Origin: Candidatus Zymogenaceae bacterium
GTDB lineage: Bacteria > Desulfobacterota > Zymogenia > Zymogenales > Zymogenaceae
DNA length: 47,721 nt
Reading direction: 5' to 3'
NCBI GenBank assembly: GCA_016933535.1
Contig: JAFGAS010000037.1
Location: 1 to 47,721 of the forward strand
Shown: in pieces, positions 7,874 to 15,762 of the stretch
How positions within the stretch are numbered: the first letter of the stretch is position 1
How the letters are laid out: the number at the start of each line of letters is the position of its first letter
Notes under the pieces: generated by a model
Told to the model about the DNA's origin: nothing
Databases searched by the model: none
Seen by the model: the letters and a program-made list of their open reading frames with translations, nothing else
Made by a program: the position numbers and the translations under genes

Positions 7874-8662
7874 CTATCTCCCGGTATCCGTCATCAGCGT
7901 GACCCGCGGCCGTGACGTAACCGGATTTGTATCTACCAGGACCGTAGTCCCGTATACCCGTTTAATTGTATCTTCGGTGATGACCTCTTCGGGCCGCCCG
8001 TCGGCCGACACCCGGCCGTCCGAAAGAATGACGATCCGATCGAAAAACGACGCGGCCAGGTTGATGTCGTGGGTTACCGAGACGATCGTCTTGTGATGGC
8101 TCGTATGGAGCCGCCGTATCAGACAGAGGAGCGAAACCTGGTGGGCGATGTCCAAGAACGCCGTCGGCTCGTCCAACAGCAGGATCGGCGTATCCTGGCA
8201 CAGGGCCCGGGCGATAAAGGCCCGCTGGCGTTCTCCGCCCGAGAGCATGCCGATGGGCCGGTCGGCAAGGTCGGCGATGTCGGTCGTTTCCATGGCCCGG
8301 CGCGCCCGCTCATGGTCCCCCTGGCGCTCCATCTGGAATCCCGAGAGGTACGGCGCCCGGCCCATGAGGACGACGTCTGCCACCGTAAACGGAAACTGGC
8401 CCGATCCCTCCTGAGAGACCAGCGCCATGCGGCGCGAGAGCGCTTTTCTCCCGAGGGTTTTTATGGGGACACCCTCAATGCTTACCCGGCCCTCCTCCGG
8501 CGCCACGATCCCCGCCAGGAGCTTGAGCAGCGTGCTCTTGCCCGACCCGTTGGGGCCGATCACGGCGATCGATTCGTCGTTTTTCACCGTCAGGTCGACC
8601 CCGGATATCACCCAGTCGTCCCGATAGCGGAACATGAGCCCTGTGGCCTCGATCGCGTTCAC
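7874..8662 (-). CDS. btuD: ABC transporter ATP-binding protein, vitamin B12 uptake
   Basis: This 262-residue ATPase of the FecE/BtuD group drives import of cobalamin across the inner membrane. Visible motifs are Walker A GPNGSGKST (36-44), a Q-loop region (LVSQEG), the signature MLSGGERQRAFIARAL and Walker B ILLLDEPTAFLD, followed by the His switch SVTHDI. It starts with GTG at 8662, whose first bases overlap the btuC stop by four bases (GTGA), a sign of translational coupling. Upstream btuC and btuF complete the transporter. Assignment to B12 rather than iron chelates rests on the two riboswitches. Confidence is high for family and good for substrate. Confidence 0.92.
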   Translation of the reverse strand: MNAIEATGLMFRYRDDWVISGVDLTVKNDESIAVIGPNGSGKSTLLKLLAGIVAPEEGRVSIEGVPIKTLGRKALSRRMALVSQEGSGQFPFTVADVVLMGRAPYLSGFQMERQGDHERARRAMETTDIADLADRPIGMLSGGERQRAFIARALCQDTPILLLDEPTAFLDIAHQVSLLCLIRRLHTSHHKTIVSVTHDINLAASFFDRIVILSDGRVSADGRPEEVITEDTIKRVYGTTVLVDTNPVTSRPRVTLMTDTGR

Positions 8663-9654
8663 ATCTGCCTCCGGAGCAGATAGACGAAGAAGGGAGCGCC
8701 CAGAAGCGCCGTGAGCACCCCCACCGGCAGCTCCATGGGGGAAACAACGGTCCGGGCCACGGTGTCAGACAGCAACAGAAACGTCCCCCCCAGCAGGATC
8801 GAGGCCGGAATCAGCACCCGGTGGTCGGGCCCCAGGACCATCCTGATCATGTGTGGGATAATGAGCCCGACGAACCCGATGACGCCGGCGGCCGATACGA
8901 CGGCGGCCGTCATGAATGAGGCCGCCACAAAGAGGACCCGCTTGGTCCGTTCCACGTCCACCCCGCCGGAGGCGGCCGACTCTTCCCCGAACAGCAGCAG
9001 GTTCATCGGGCGGGCGTAGTAGAAAACAACGATGGACCCCGCCAGGAAGACGGATGAGACGACGGCGACCTCCGTCATCGAAACCAGCGACAGGTCCCCC
9101 ATCAGCCAAAAGAAGATGCCCTGCAGCCCGTTGCTTCTAAACAGCGAGACGATGGCCATGATGGCCGCCGAGAAAAAGGCGTTGATAATGACCCCGACCA
9201 AAAGCATCGTGTTGGGATAGAGCCGCTCCTTGATCCGCGCAACGTAAAAGACGATGAGAATGGTCGTCAACGCCCCGACGAAGGCCGGCAAGGCGCCTAC
9301 CACGTACGAGGGCACGCGGATCACCAACGCACCGATAACGGTTCCCAGGGCCGCGCCGCTGGACACCCCGAGGATGAAGGGGTCGGCCAGCGGGTTTTTA
9401 AGGATCGCCTGAAAGACGACGCCGGAAACCGACAGCGCACCGCCGGCCGCCAGCGCCATCAGCACCCGGGGAAGCCGAAGGTCCCGGACGATCATCATAA
9501 CCTCGGGAGACACCCGGTCGGGCGAAAAAAAGGCCCGCACGACGTCCATAAGCCCGATCGGCGCCGTCCCCACGGCAAGGGATATAACGACGGCGGCGAC
9601 CGCCGGCACCGACAGCACGAGCACCGAGAGCCCGATCTTTGCGCCGTAACGCAT
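8659..9654 (-). CDS. btuC: ABC transporter permease, vitamin B12 uptake
   Basis: This roughly 331-residue polytopic membrane protein is of the FecCD/BtuC family, predicted to form the channel as a dimer with BtuD. About ten hydrophobic segments are visible, with family stretches such as RLPRVLMALAAGGALSVSG, NPLADPFILGVSSGAALG, LMGDLS and the C-terminal GVIGFVGLIIPHMIRMVLGPDHR. The open frame extends upstream to 9819 inside btuF. The ATG at 9654, which shares its A with the btuF stop (TGATG), begins the natural N-terminus MRYGAKIGLSVLVLSV. One-base overlap upstream and four-base overlap downstream make btuF-btuC-btuD a tightly coupled unit. Confidence 0.93.
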   Translation of the reverse strand: MRYGAKIGLSVLVLSVPAVAAVVISLAVGTAPIGLMDVVRAFFSPDRVSPEVMMIVRDLRLPRVLMALAAGGALSVSGVVFQAILKNPLADPFILGVSSGAALGTVIGALVIRVPSYVVGALPAFVGALTTILIVFYVARIKERLYPNTMLLVGVIINAFFSAAIMAIVSLFRSNGLQGIFFWLMGDLSLVSMTEVAVVSSVFLAGSIVVFYYARPMNLLLFGEESAASGGVDVERTKRVLFVAASFMTAAVVSAAGVIGFVGLIIPHMIRMVLGPDHRVLIPASILLGGTFLLLSDTVARTVVSPMELPVGVLTALLGAPFFVYLLRRQM

Positions 9655-10565
9655 CACCGCCCGCCTCCCGCGGCCTTCTTGAAGGCCTCCGGGTGGAGGA
9701 GCCGTGCCAGCTCTTCCAGGCCCTGGACCATCCGGGGCGAGGGACGGTCGACAATGTCCGAGTCGATGATAAAGATCCTCCCCGTCTTTACGGCCGGCAC
9801 CGTCGAGAACCGCAGCCACGCGGCCGTAACCGACCGATAGTCCTCATCGGGCGACATGGTGGTCATGATGATCACCTCGGGCGCCCTCACCACCACCTCC
9901 TCGTACGTGAGGGTCGGATACCTGATCGATTCGGCCCCGGCGATATTTTTGCCGCCGGCCGCGGCGATCATCTCGTCCTGGAAGGTATTGCCGTTTACGG
10001 TGATGAGGGGATTGGTGTTGAGCACCAGCAGCGCCGAAACCTTCGGCAGGCCCACTACGCGCGCTCTTACCTGCTCGATCCTGCGCTCCATCTCCCGGGC
10101 GGCATCTTCGGCCTCTTTTCCATGCCCCGACAGGCGGCCGATCTCCCGGACCGTGGAGACGACCTCGGCGATGGTCCGGGGGTTGATGATATAGACCGCA
10201 ACACCCAGGGAGGCCAGCCGGTCAACCTCGACCCTTTTTTCTCCGTCGGCGGTGGCAATCACGAGGTCGGGTTTTAGCGCGATGATCGCTTCGAGATTGG
10301 GTTTGATGTAACTGCCCACCTGGGGCAGTCCTGCTGCCTCGGGGGGGTAATCGGAGTATTCGGAGACCCCGACGATTTCTTTGCCGGCGCCCACGGCAAA
10401 CAGTATCTCGGTGATGTTGGGGGCAAGGGATATGATCCGCGCCGGGGCGGCGGGAACGGTGACGGTGCGCCCCGCCTGGTCGATGACGGTACAGCTGCCC
10501 GCCCATGCCGGAAGGGACACGAGAAGGACGAAAAAGGCGACAAGAAACGGACGGATTATACGCAT
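9654..10565 (-). CDS. btuF: periplasmic cobalamin-binding protein
   Basis: This is a periplasmic substrate-binding protein of the helical-backbone BtuF/FecB type. The signal peptide MRIIRPFLVAFFVLLVSLPAWA precedes the typical opening TVIDQAGRTVTVPAAPARII and SLAPNITEILFAVGAGKEIVGVSEYSDYPPEA, then ALKPDLVIA. It would deliver B12 to BtuCD. Two starts compete. ATG 10565 gives a normal signal peptide but lies only two bases after a T-tract, without a good ribosome site. ATG 10631 is in frame, has GGGGGAGG seven bases upstream and would add 22 residues, with translation crossing the predicted terminator hairpin. The gene is first in the operon behind a cobalamin riboswitch. Confidence 0.9.
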   Translation of the reverse strand: MRIIRPFLVAFFVLLVSLPAWAGSCTVIDQAGRTVTVPAAPARIISLAPNITEILFAVGAGKEIVGVSEYSDYPPEAAGLPQVGSYIKPNLEAIIALKPDLVIATADGEKRVEVDRLASLGVAVYIINPRTIAEVVSTVREIGRLSGHGKEAEDAAREMERRIEQVRARVVGLPKVSALLVLNTNPLITVNGNTFQDEMIAAAGGKNIAGAESIRYPTLTYEEVVVRAPEVIIMTTMSPDEDYRSVTAAWLRFSTVPAVKTGRIFIIDSDIVDRPSPRMVQGLEELARLLHPEAFKKAAGGGR

Positions 10566-10567
10566 AC

Positions 10568-10596
10568 AAAAAACCCCGGCCTTCAACGGGTCGGGG
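10568..10596 (-). terminator. riboswitch-associated intrinsic terminator before btuF
   Basis: On the minus strand CCCCGACC and GGCCGGGG form an 8-bp stem with one mismatch and a 7-base loop. It is followed directly by TTTTTT and then, two bases later, the btuF ATG. Its position after the B12 box makes it the likely off-switch: bound cobalamin should favour this hairpin and stop transcription ahead of btuFCD. Confidence 0.75.
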
Positions 10597-10675
10597 GGGT
10601 GCGTACGATAACCGTAAACACTGCTACGCATGGGCCGCCCTCCCCCTCGGAAGGTCATTGTGGCCGTGAGTAACG

Positions 10676-10848
10676 CCGATAAGGTTTCCTGGCTCAGGGA
10701 TCGTCTTACTCTCCTCGGCCTTCCCGGAGGCGGTGGCTGGTCTCAACCGCCAATCCAGTGGCTCACGGTGAGGATTTCATCCCCCTTTACAGTTGCGGGG
10801 CAGCGACGGGTTTTCACCGTCTTCCCTTATTCCCTCGGAGGGTTCGGG
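10676..10848 (-). promoter_or_regulatory. cobalamin riboswitch of btuFCD
   Basis: The minus strand shows the full B12 riboswitch signature. GGGAAGACGGTGAAAACCC is followed by GTCGCTGCCCCGCAACTGT, then GAGCCACTGG, then GGGAAGG, and GAGCCAGGAAACC as the B12 box near 10683-10698. A consensus promoter lies about 35 bases upstream and a terminator hairpin about 80 bases downstream. This gives a complete transcriptional off-switch for the B12 importer. Confidence 0.95.
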
Positions 10849-10883
10849 CGTCACGGATGAAAAGAACAACGTGACAGAGAGCG

Positions 10884-10911
10884 ATTATAGACCTTCGGGC
10901 TTTAATGTCAA
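10884..10911 (-). promoter_or_regulatory. consensus sigma-70 promoter of the btu operon
   Basis: On the minus strand TTGACA (10911-10906) and TATAAT (10889-10884) are both perfect and separated by 16 bases. Transcription should begin near 10877, just ahead of the riboswitch. Confidence 0.85.
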
Positions 10912-10998
10912 TAAAAATGTTAAAAACTTTTCATCAATTCCGTTTTGTGATATATACTGAAATACCGGTCGTCTTAACATCCGTAGTCAGGATCAGTC

Positions 10999-11475
10999 AT
11001 GCCCCTTACCTATGAGATCATCGAGAAACTCCAGGCAGTCATCCCCGGCTATAACGTCCGGGCGCTGACGCTTGCCGACTTTGAGGCCCTGTGCGCCCGG
11101 GACGAGATCATCGCATTCGAGCATAGGATGCCCGCCCGGGGGTGGTATTTTTTGAAGGATAACGTGCCCTTTATCGTCATCAACAAGAGGCTCTCGGCAG
11201 GCCACCGGGCCTTCGTGGGGTTCCACGAATACTTCCACCACCGCTTTCACCCCGGCGGCCACCACCACTACACGACCATCGGGATGAAAAACCGGATCGA
11301 GCGCGAGGCCTCCACGATGGCCTCCGTGGCCGTTGTCCCGACGTCTTGTCTGGAGCGCGATCTCTCTGAAGGGATATCCATAGAGGAGAAATACGACATC
11401 CCCAAGTACCTGGCGGAGTTCAGGATCAGGGTCTACGAGCATTATCGGCAGATCAGGATGTTTCGGGACGTGTAA
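10999..11475 (+). CDS. ImmA/IrrE-type zinc metallopeptidase, stand-alone
   Basis: This 158-residue single-domain protein has the active-site helix GFHEYFHHRFHP containing H76-E77-Y78-F79-H80. Family third-ligand candidates appear in RIEREASTMASVAVVP (from residue 99). This layout is that of ImmA/IrrE (COG2856-like) peptidases, which typically cleave or inactivate XRE-family repressors in stress responses or mobile elements. Here no helix-turn-helix partner or mobile-element gene is adjacent, so the target is unknown. The gene is divergent from the B12 operon and ends at a terminator shared with the convergent WG-repeat gene. A TATACT sequence near 10950 could be its -10 box. The ATG at 10999 has no strong ribosome site. 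Confidence 0.82.
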   Translation: MPLTYEIIEKLQAVIPGYNVRALTLADFEALCARDEIIAFEHRMPARGWYFLKDNVPFIVINKRLSAGHRAFVGFHEYFHHRFHPGGHHHYTTIGMKNRIEREASTMASVAVVPTSCLERDLSEGISIEEKYDIPKYLAEFRIRVYEHYRQIRMFRDV

Positions 11476-11504
11476 GGAGGCCGACCCGGTCCCAGGCGAT
11501 AAAA

Positions 11505-11526
11505 AAACCCGGTTATCACCGGGTTT
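11505..11526. terminator. bidirectional intrinsic terminator
   Basis: AAACCCGG and CCGGGTTT form an 8-bp stem around a 6-base loop. An A-tract on the left acts as T-tract for minus-strand transcription, and TTTACTG lies on the right. It sits between the convergent peptidase and WG-repeat genes. Confidence 0.8.
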
Positions 11527-11551
11527 ACTGTTATGCGGACGCATTGACGGT

Positions 11552-12538
11552 CTATCGGGGCTTGGCTATATACCCCCACTTCCCCCCGGTCTTGACCGGG
11601 GCCAGCCCTTCGGCAAACGGTCCCGCGTCTTCAAAGACAAAATCGATGACGACCGCCCCCGTTTTGTCGACGTAGCCCGTCCGCGTGACGGCCTCGCCCT
11701 CCGGGCCGGTTTCCTCATTCGTGAAATCGACTTCCATCACCCGGTCCACGGCCATCAGCCCCTCGGAAAACCATTCGGAAGTCCCCATGCCTTCCGCACC
11801 CTCAAACGGCAGCCCCGCGACGGTTTTGCCCGTCTGGTCAATAATGCGCCGGCCCGCCGCATCCGTCACATGGGCCAACCCTTCCGAGAACTTTCCCGCC
11901 GTCTCAAACGGCCCAGGTATAACCGTGTGGCCTTCCGTATCGATGTAGGACCACCCGCCGCCTGACATCACCGCGGCCAGCCCCTCCGAAAAGGGCCTGG
12001 CCATCCCATAGGCCGCGCCGATCACCACGGCCCCCGTCCTGTCGATGTAGCCCCAGCGGCCGCCCGACCTCACCATCGCCCGGCCGGAGTCAAAGGAGGT
12101 GGCCCAGTCAAACCCGGGTGCGATCCCGAACGTCCCCGTCGTGTCGATATATCCCCACCTGTCGTTCCGGCGGGCCGGGGCCAGGCCCCCGGAAAACGAG
12201 AAGGCTTCGTCGAGCGTCGGCTCGATGACGAAATTTCCCGACCGACCAATGAACCCGACCATCCCGCCGGAAACGACCCGGGCCTTCTTTTCCCGGAAGG
12301 GGTCGGCCTCCTCGAAGGCCGCCTCGATGACGAGTTTGCCCGACGCGTTGATGTAGCCCCACCGGCCGTCGATCTTGACCGATGCGCGCCCATCTGAAAA
12401 CGGCCCCGCCCAGTCAAAGGCGGGCTCGATGGCAAATTTCACGTTTTTTGTCGGTGGGTCCAATGGGCCGGCCGCCGCAAACGCGGCCGCAAACGATAGG
12501 AAGAAAAGGACGATGAGAGAAAAGCGCACTGCCTTCAT
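11552..12538 (-). CDS. secreted WG-repeat protein
   Basis: The 328-residue protein has a cleavable signal peptide (MKAVRFSLIVLFFLSFAAAFAAA). About seven WG-type beta repeats follow, each near 35-40 residues, with units such as DGRWGYINASGKLVIEAAFEEADPF, NDRWGYIDTTG and GGKWGYIAKPR. WG repeats build propeller- or sheet-like scaffolds in many bacteria and have no assigned enzymatic activity. The protein is expected in the periplasm or outside the cell. It is the last gene of a minus-strand group after the L,D-transpeptidase, about 70 bases apart, and ends at a shared bidirectional terminator. Function is not inferable beyond a probable binding or structural role. Confidence 0.85.
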   Translation of the reverse strand: MKAVRFSLIVLFFLSFAAAFAAAGPLDPPTKNVKFAIEPAFDWAGPFSDGRASVKIDGRWGYINASGKLVIEAAFEEADPFREKKARVVSGGMVGFIGRSGNFVIEPTLDEAFSFSGGLAPARRNDRWGYIDTTGTFGIAPGFDWATSFDSGRAMVRSGGRWGYIDRTGAVVIGAAYGMARPFSEGLAAVMSGGGWSYIDTEGHTVIPGPFETAGKFSEGLAHVTDAAGRRIIDQTGKTVAGLPFEGAEGMGTSEWFSEGLMAVDRVMEVDFTNEETGPEGEAVTRTGYVDKTGAVVIDFVFEDAGPFAEGLAPVKTGGKWGYIAKPR

Positions 12539-12611
12539 GAAAGACCCCTCGGTCCGCGAAGATTCGCAGAGACCCGGCTGCCGACGGGGCCGCCGAATGA
12601 TCCGTCGGTCG

Positions 12612-13697
12612 TCAATGGACGATCTTTACCTTTGTTCCCGCGCCCACCGCCTTTTTGAGGACCAAGAGGTTTTCGACGTTGAGCCGGATACAGCCGTGGG
12701 AGGCGGGCGCGCCGATCAGGTACGGCTCGTTGGTACCGTGGATGGCGTATCCCGTCCACGGCGGCGTGGAAAGAGCGAAAAACCACGGGCCGTAGGCCAG
12801 CTCTCCCTCGTACTTCCAGCCGGAACTCTCCGAAATTCCCGAGATGACGTAATCCCCCTCGGGGGTGCGGCGGTCGCCCGCGGCCTTTTTATCGGCAAGA
12901 TCGGGGTTGGCCCCGATGGAAATCGGGTAGCGTACGGCGGTCGAGCCGGCGGAATCCACCAGGTCCATGATCCCCATCGTCTTGTGGATGACGATCGAGT
13001 AGGTCTCGCCCGGGGTCGGCGTAAAGTCCGGTATTTTCCTGAACGTCTCTCCGATGTAGTCGGGGGCGATGACCACAAACAGGTGGGGTGACGAGACCTC
13101 CTTCTTGATCCCCCGGCCCAGCAGCAGCCGGATGGTCTCGGCGGTCTTCTCCATGCCCTTCGGGTAGAAAATGATGGTCTTTTCGGTCATCCCCTTGTTG
13201 ACGGGAAGGACCGAGAGCACCGGCACGGCGGCCTCGATGCTCTTTCTCACCGACTGGCCGTTGCCTCCCCTGCCGGTGGCGTCCAGGATGATTACGCCCG
13301 GCGCGTAGGGCTTACCGGCAAAGAATACGCCGATGGCGTCGGTCCCCAGCATTACCTTGATCAGGCCGGGATCAAGCGTCCGGTCCTCGGCAAGGGCGCC
13401 GACACCGATGAGCGACCGTATCCGCTCTGCATCCGCCCTGTCTATCGGGTTATAGTGTATGAAGCTCTCGAACCGAAAGGCCGAAACCTCCATCGTCTCC
13501 TTTACGGGATAACCGGCGCCGATAAGCACCCTTTTTGCGGCCCCGACAAGATCGATCCCGAGATACGAGGTGTACAGTGACGTCATGTTCTTGACGATGA
13601 CGTGCGCCGCCCGTGCCTCCCGGGCCGTCCCCGCGATGAGAAACGCCGAGATGGCGATTGTTATCAGGACAACACAAAAGGGACTGCTCTGTTTCAT
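12612..13697 (-). CDS. L,D-transpeptidase (YkuD) with LytR_C-like repeats
   Basis: The protein has about 361 residues. A signal peptide or anchor (MKQSSPFCVVLITIAISAFLIAG) is followed by two similar segments of about 80-90 residues. Each has a strand, a helix, a T-x-I-x-Y-x-P-like strand and a hydrophobic end (FIHYNPIDRADAERIRSLIG; IIFYPKGMEKTAETIRLLLG), resembling the LytR C-terminal domain. The C-terminal YkuD domain begins at TYSIVIHKTMGIMDLV and holds the catalytic motif HGT...ASHGCIRLN, with Cys336 as nucleophile. Such enzymes cross-link peptidoglycan by 3-3 bonds or attach outer-membrane proteins. The frame opens upstream at 13754, but ATG 13697 begins the signal. Neighbours are an NTF2-like gene and a WG-repeat gene. 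Confidence 0.88.
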   Translation of the reverse strand: MKQSSPFCVVLITIAISAFLIAGTAREARAAHVIVKNMTSLYTSYLGIDLVGAAKRVLIGAGYPVKETMEVSAFRFESFIHYNPIDRADAERIRSLIGVGALAEDRTLDPGLIKVMLGTDAIGVFFAGKPYAPGVIILDATGRGGNGQSVRKSIEAAVPVLSVLPVNKGMTEKTIIFYPKGMEKTAETIRLLLGRGIKKEVSSPHLFVVIAPDYIGETFRKIPDFTPTPGETYSIVIHKTMGIMDLVDSAGSTAVRYPISIGANPDLADKKAAGDRRTPEGDYVISGISESSGWKYEGELAYGPWFFALSTPPWTGYAIHGTNEPYLIGAPASHGCIRLNVENLLVLKKAVGAGTKVKIVH

Positions 13698-13808
13698 GGT
13701 GCGCTCCGCATGGAGATTCGTTTGACGGGCCCTGTCGATTGATTCGGGCGGCATATTGGTCCATTGGCTTATCGGCCTATCGGAATGTCGGGGTCTCCGG
13801 GGTCTCTT

Positions 13809-14330
13809 TCACCTCGGCAGGTAATCGTAGTTTTCAACGATGCGCCACGCTGCGTCCGGCCTCCGTTTGAGGACGTAGAACTCCTTCTCGTTCTCGCGCA
13901 GGACCCTTCCGTCCTTCTTATAGAAGGTCATCGAGTAGCGGACCACGACGGTGGCCCTGTCGCCGTAGATCTCAATGCTTTCGGACGTCCATGAGGCATC
14001 CACGGCGCTGTATGAGGGAAAAGAATTGGCGCGATCGGCAAATATCTGGTTATAGGTGCGGGTCGTCCCGGTCTTCAGGTACTGGACGGCGGCGGCGTCC
14101 CACACGCTCATGTAAAGGTTGAGATCGAGCCTGCGCCACCCCTCGAAGACCGTATCCACGGTCATCCTTACCGCCTCGCGCTCGGTCAGCGGCCCACCGG
14201 ACTGGGCAAGGGCCGGGCCCGCCAAGACACCGGCACCGATCAACAGCAGAAGCCCCCCGATCAACGCGCCCCTCATCGATCGGGCAGTGTTGGACGTATC
14301 TTTAGTCTTTGCAATAATCGCTATGCGCAT
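13809..14330 (-). CDS. exported NTF2/SnoaL-like domain protein
   Basis: The protein has about 173 residues from the ATG at 14330, which follows GGGGAGGAGACC, a strong ribosome site; the frame itself opens further upstream. An N-terminal membrane segment (GALIGGLLLLIGAGVLAGPALAQ) acts as signal or anchor. The rest forms a cone-shaped NTF2-like fold: helices with VFEGWRRLDLNLYMSVWDAAAVQYLKTG, then strands with SIEIYGDRATVVVRYSMTF and a final strand with AAWRIVENYDYLPR. Periplasmic proteins of this kind often accompany L,D-transpeptidases and may assist wall enzymes. That pairing is also seen here, with the transpeptidase about 110 bases downstream. No catalytic residues are recognised. Confidence 0.75.
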   Translation of the reverse strand: MRIAIIAKTKDTSNTARSMRGALIGGLLLLIGAGVLAGPALAQSGGPLTEREAVRMTVDTVFEGWRRLDLNLYMSVWDAAAVQYLKTGTTRTYNQIFADRANSFPSYSAVDASWTSESIEIYGDRATVVVRYSMTFYKKDGRVLRENEKEFYVLKRRPDAAWRIVENYDYLPR

Positions 14331-14474
14331 GGTCTCCTCCCCTCGTCCTGTTAAACGCTGCGGCGGCATCGATAAATCACATGGATTTTATTGTAGCAGA
14401 AAGGGGATCAAACGACAATGAAAAAGCGGGGCGGCGGCCCCGGCGCGGCTCGCTAAGAACCGGGCGATAGCCGG

Positions 14475-15074
14475 TTAGCGGCCGTCGTCTTCAACGACGA
14501 TCGTTATGCGGATCGGCCGGCGCACTCCCAGCATCTCCCTCAGGTCCACCGTCGTCTCGGTTCCCGACCTTACCCCGGGCGCTACCCTGATTACGATCGT
14601 GCCGGTCGGTATCCCACCGGGACCCGGTATGGCGATCTCAAACGATCCGCCCTGGCGTGCCTCGGTGGCCGAGAGGGTTATCTCAAGGCCGGGCTCGGAC
14701 GCGAAGTCCCGCCCGCCCAACCCGAAAAACGGGGAATCGAAGAACGGGTCGCGGAATAACGAAAATATGTCGGAAAACATATCATCCGGGGTAAATGAGC
14801 CGCGCGGGGTCCCCCGGCGAGCGCCCGCCGGCCCCCCGGCCCTGCCGGTGTGTCCCTGCCGGGGGGCGTTTCTGCCGCGGTCGTACCGGGCGCGCTTCTG
14901 GGGATCGGCGAGGGTCTCGTAGGCCTCCTGGACCTCAAGGAGCTCGTCCTTGGTCATCCGGCAGTCGGGTGAATCGGGATGGCAGTACCTGATGATAGTA
15001 CGGTACGCCTTTTTAATTTCCTTATCATCGGCGTCGGGACCCACGCCGAGCACCTGATAATAGTCCCGCTGCAT
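14475..15074 (-). CDS. small J-domain co-chaperone
   Basis: This 199-residue protein has a J domain at its N-terminus (RDYYQVLGVGPDADDKEIKKAY with His32-Pro33-Asp34), which should stimulate a DnaK-type ATPase. A Gly/Arg-rich linker follows, then DMFSDIFSLF and one C-terminal beta domain (LEITLSATEARQGG to VVEDDGR) of the kind that binds clients in DnaJ/CbpA. The zinc-finger region and second C-terminal domain of full DnaJ are missing, so this is a compact CbpA-like protein. The open frame reaches 15290, but ATG 15074 with GGGGGTG upstream is the natural start. Two Hsp20 genes lie upstream on the same strand. Confidence 0.87.
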   Translation of the reverse strand: MQRDYYQVLGVGPDADDKEIKKAYRTIIRYCHPDSPDCRMTKDELLEVQEAYETLADPQKRARYDRGRNAPRQGHTGRAGGPAGARRGTPRGSFTPDDMFSDIFSLFRDPFFDSPFFGLGGRDFASEPGLEITLSATEARQGGSFEIAIPGPGGIPTGTIVIRVAPGVRSGTETTVDLREMLGVRRPIRITIVVEDDGR

Positions 15075-15276
15075 TAAACACACCCCCATGAGGCGCAGAC
15101 TGCCTGCCCGGCTCCACCCGATCTTCGTGAGAACCCGGGCAGTAAAATGATTCGCCTTATACCTGCCGCGTCGTTTAAGGCCGGATGTGTTATTGTACGC
15201 CACAAACGCCCGCGTGAAAAGAAGTTTATCGGCCGGGGCCTTGTGCGCCGGAGGACCCGTACCGCCGAAAACACGT

Positions 15277-15309
15277 CCGCCCGCGGTCAATAGACTTGTC
15301 CGCGGGCGG
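15277..15309. terminator. 10-bp inverted repeat between hsp20 and J-domain genes
   Basis: CCGCCCGCGG and CCGCGGGCGG form a perfect 10-bp stem around a 13-base spacer, about 45 bases past the end of the hsp20 pair. No T-tract follows on the minus strand. It may attenuate or stabilise transcripts between the hsp20 genes and the J-domain gene. Confidence 0.5.
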
Positions 15310-15354
15310 CGTGGTCGATATATTATCGCGCGACGCGTGCCGCGCGGCGACGCA

Positions 15355-15750
15355 TCAGTTGATCTGGATCTTGCGCGGCTTTGCCCTTTCCACCTTGGGA
15401 AGGGTAAGCGTCAAAACGCCGTTCTTTACGTTGGCGGCTATTTTTTCCTGGTCGATTACCTCCGACAGCGTAAACTGGCGGTAGTAGTTTCCCACCCCAA
15501 ACTCCTTGAGGATATAGCGGTGATCCTCCTCCGGCTTGACCTTTCCCATGATGGTCAGGGTGTTGTCCCTGAGGTCGATCTCAAGTCCGGTGGGCTCCAC
15601 CCCCGGGATATCGGCCATGAGCGTAAGCTCCTTTTCGTTTTCCCAGATGTCGACGCGGGGGGTGTAGACGGGGCCCTCCCGGGTTATCTCGGCCGCGCTC
15701 TGGATATCGGATTCGCTCTTATTTTTCAATTCCATTTCCTTGCTCTTCAT
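15355..15750 (-). CDS. small heat-shock protein, Hsp20 family (second of pair)
   Basis: This 131-residue alpha-crystallin-type holdase keeps unfolded proteins soluble in the cytoplasm. The crystallin core runs from PRVDIWENEKELTLMADIPGVE through LEIDLRDNTLTIMGKV to GVLTLTLPKVERAKPRKIQIN, with the A-x-x-x-n-GVL-like motif ANVKNGVLTLTLP. The N-terminal arm is short and charged (MKSKEMELKNKSES), and the C-terminal IxI-type end is KIQIN. It follows the other hsp20 gene by 12 bases, so both are co-transcribed from the promoter near 16254-16281. Divergence between the two suggests hetero-oligomers or separate clients, as is common for paired Hsp20 genes. Confidence 0.92.
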   Translation of the reverse strand: MKSKEMELKNKSESDIQSAAEITREGPVYTPRVDIWENEKELTLMADIPGVEPTGLEIDLRDNTLTIMGKVKPEEDHRYILKEFGVGNYYRQFTLSEVIDQEKIAANVKNGVLTLTLPKVERAKPRKIQIN

Positions 15751-15762
15751 GGCTGCCTCCTG

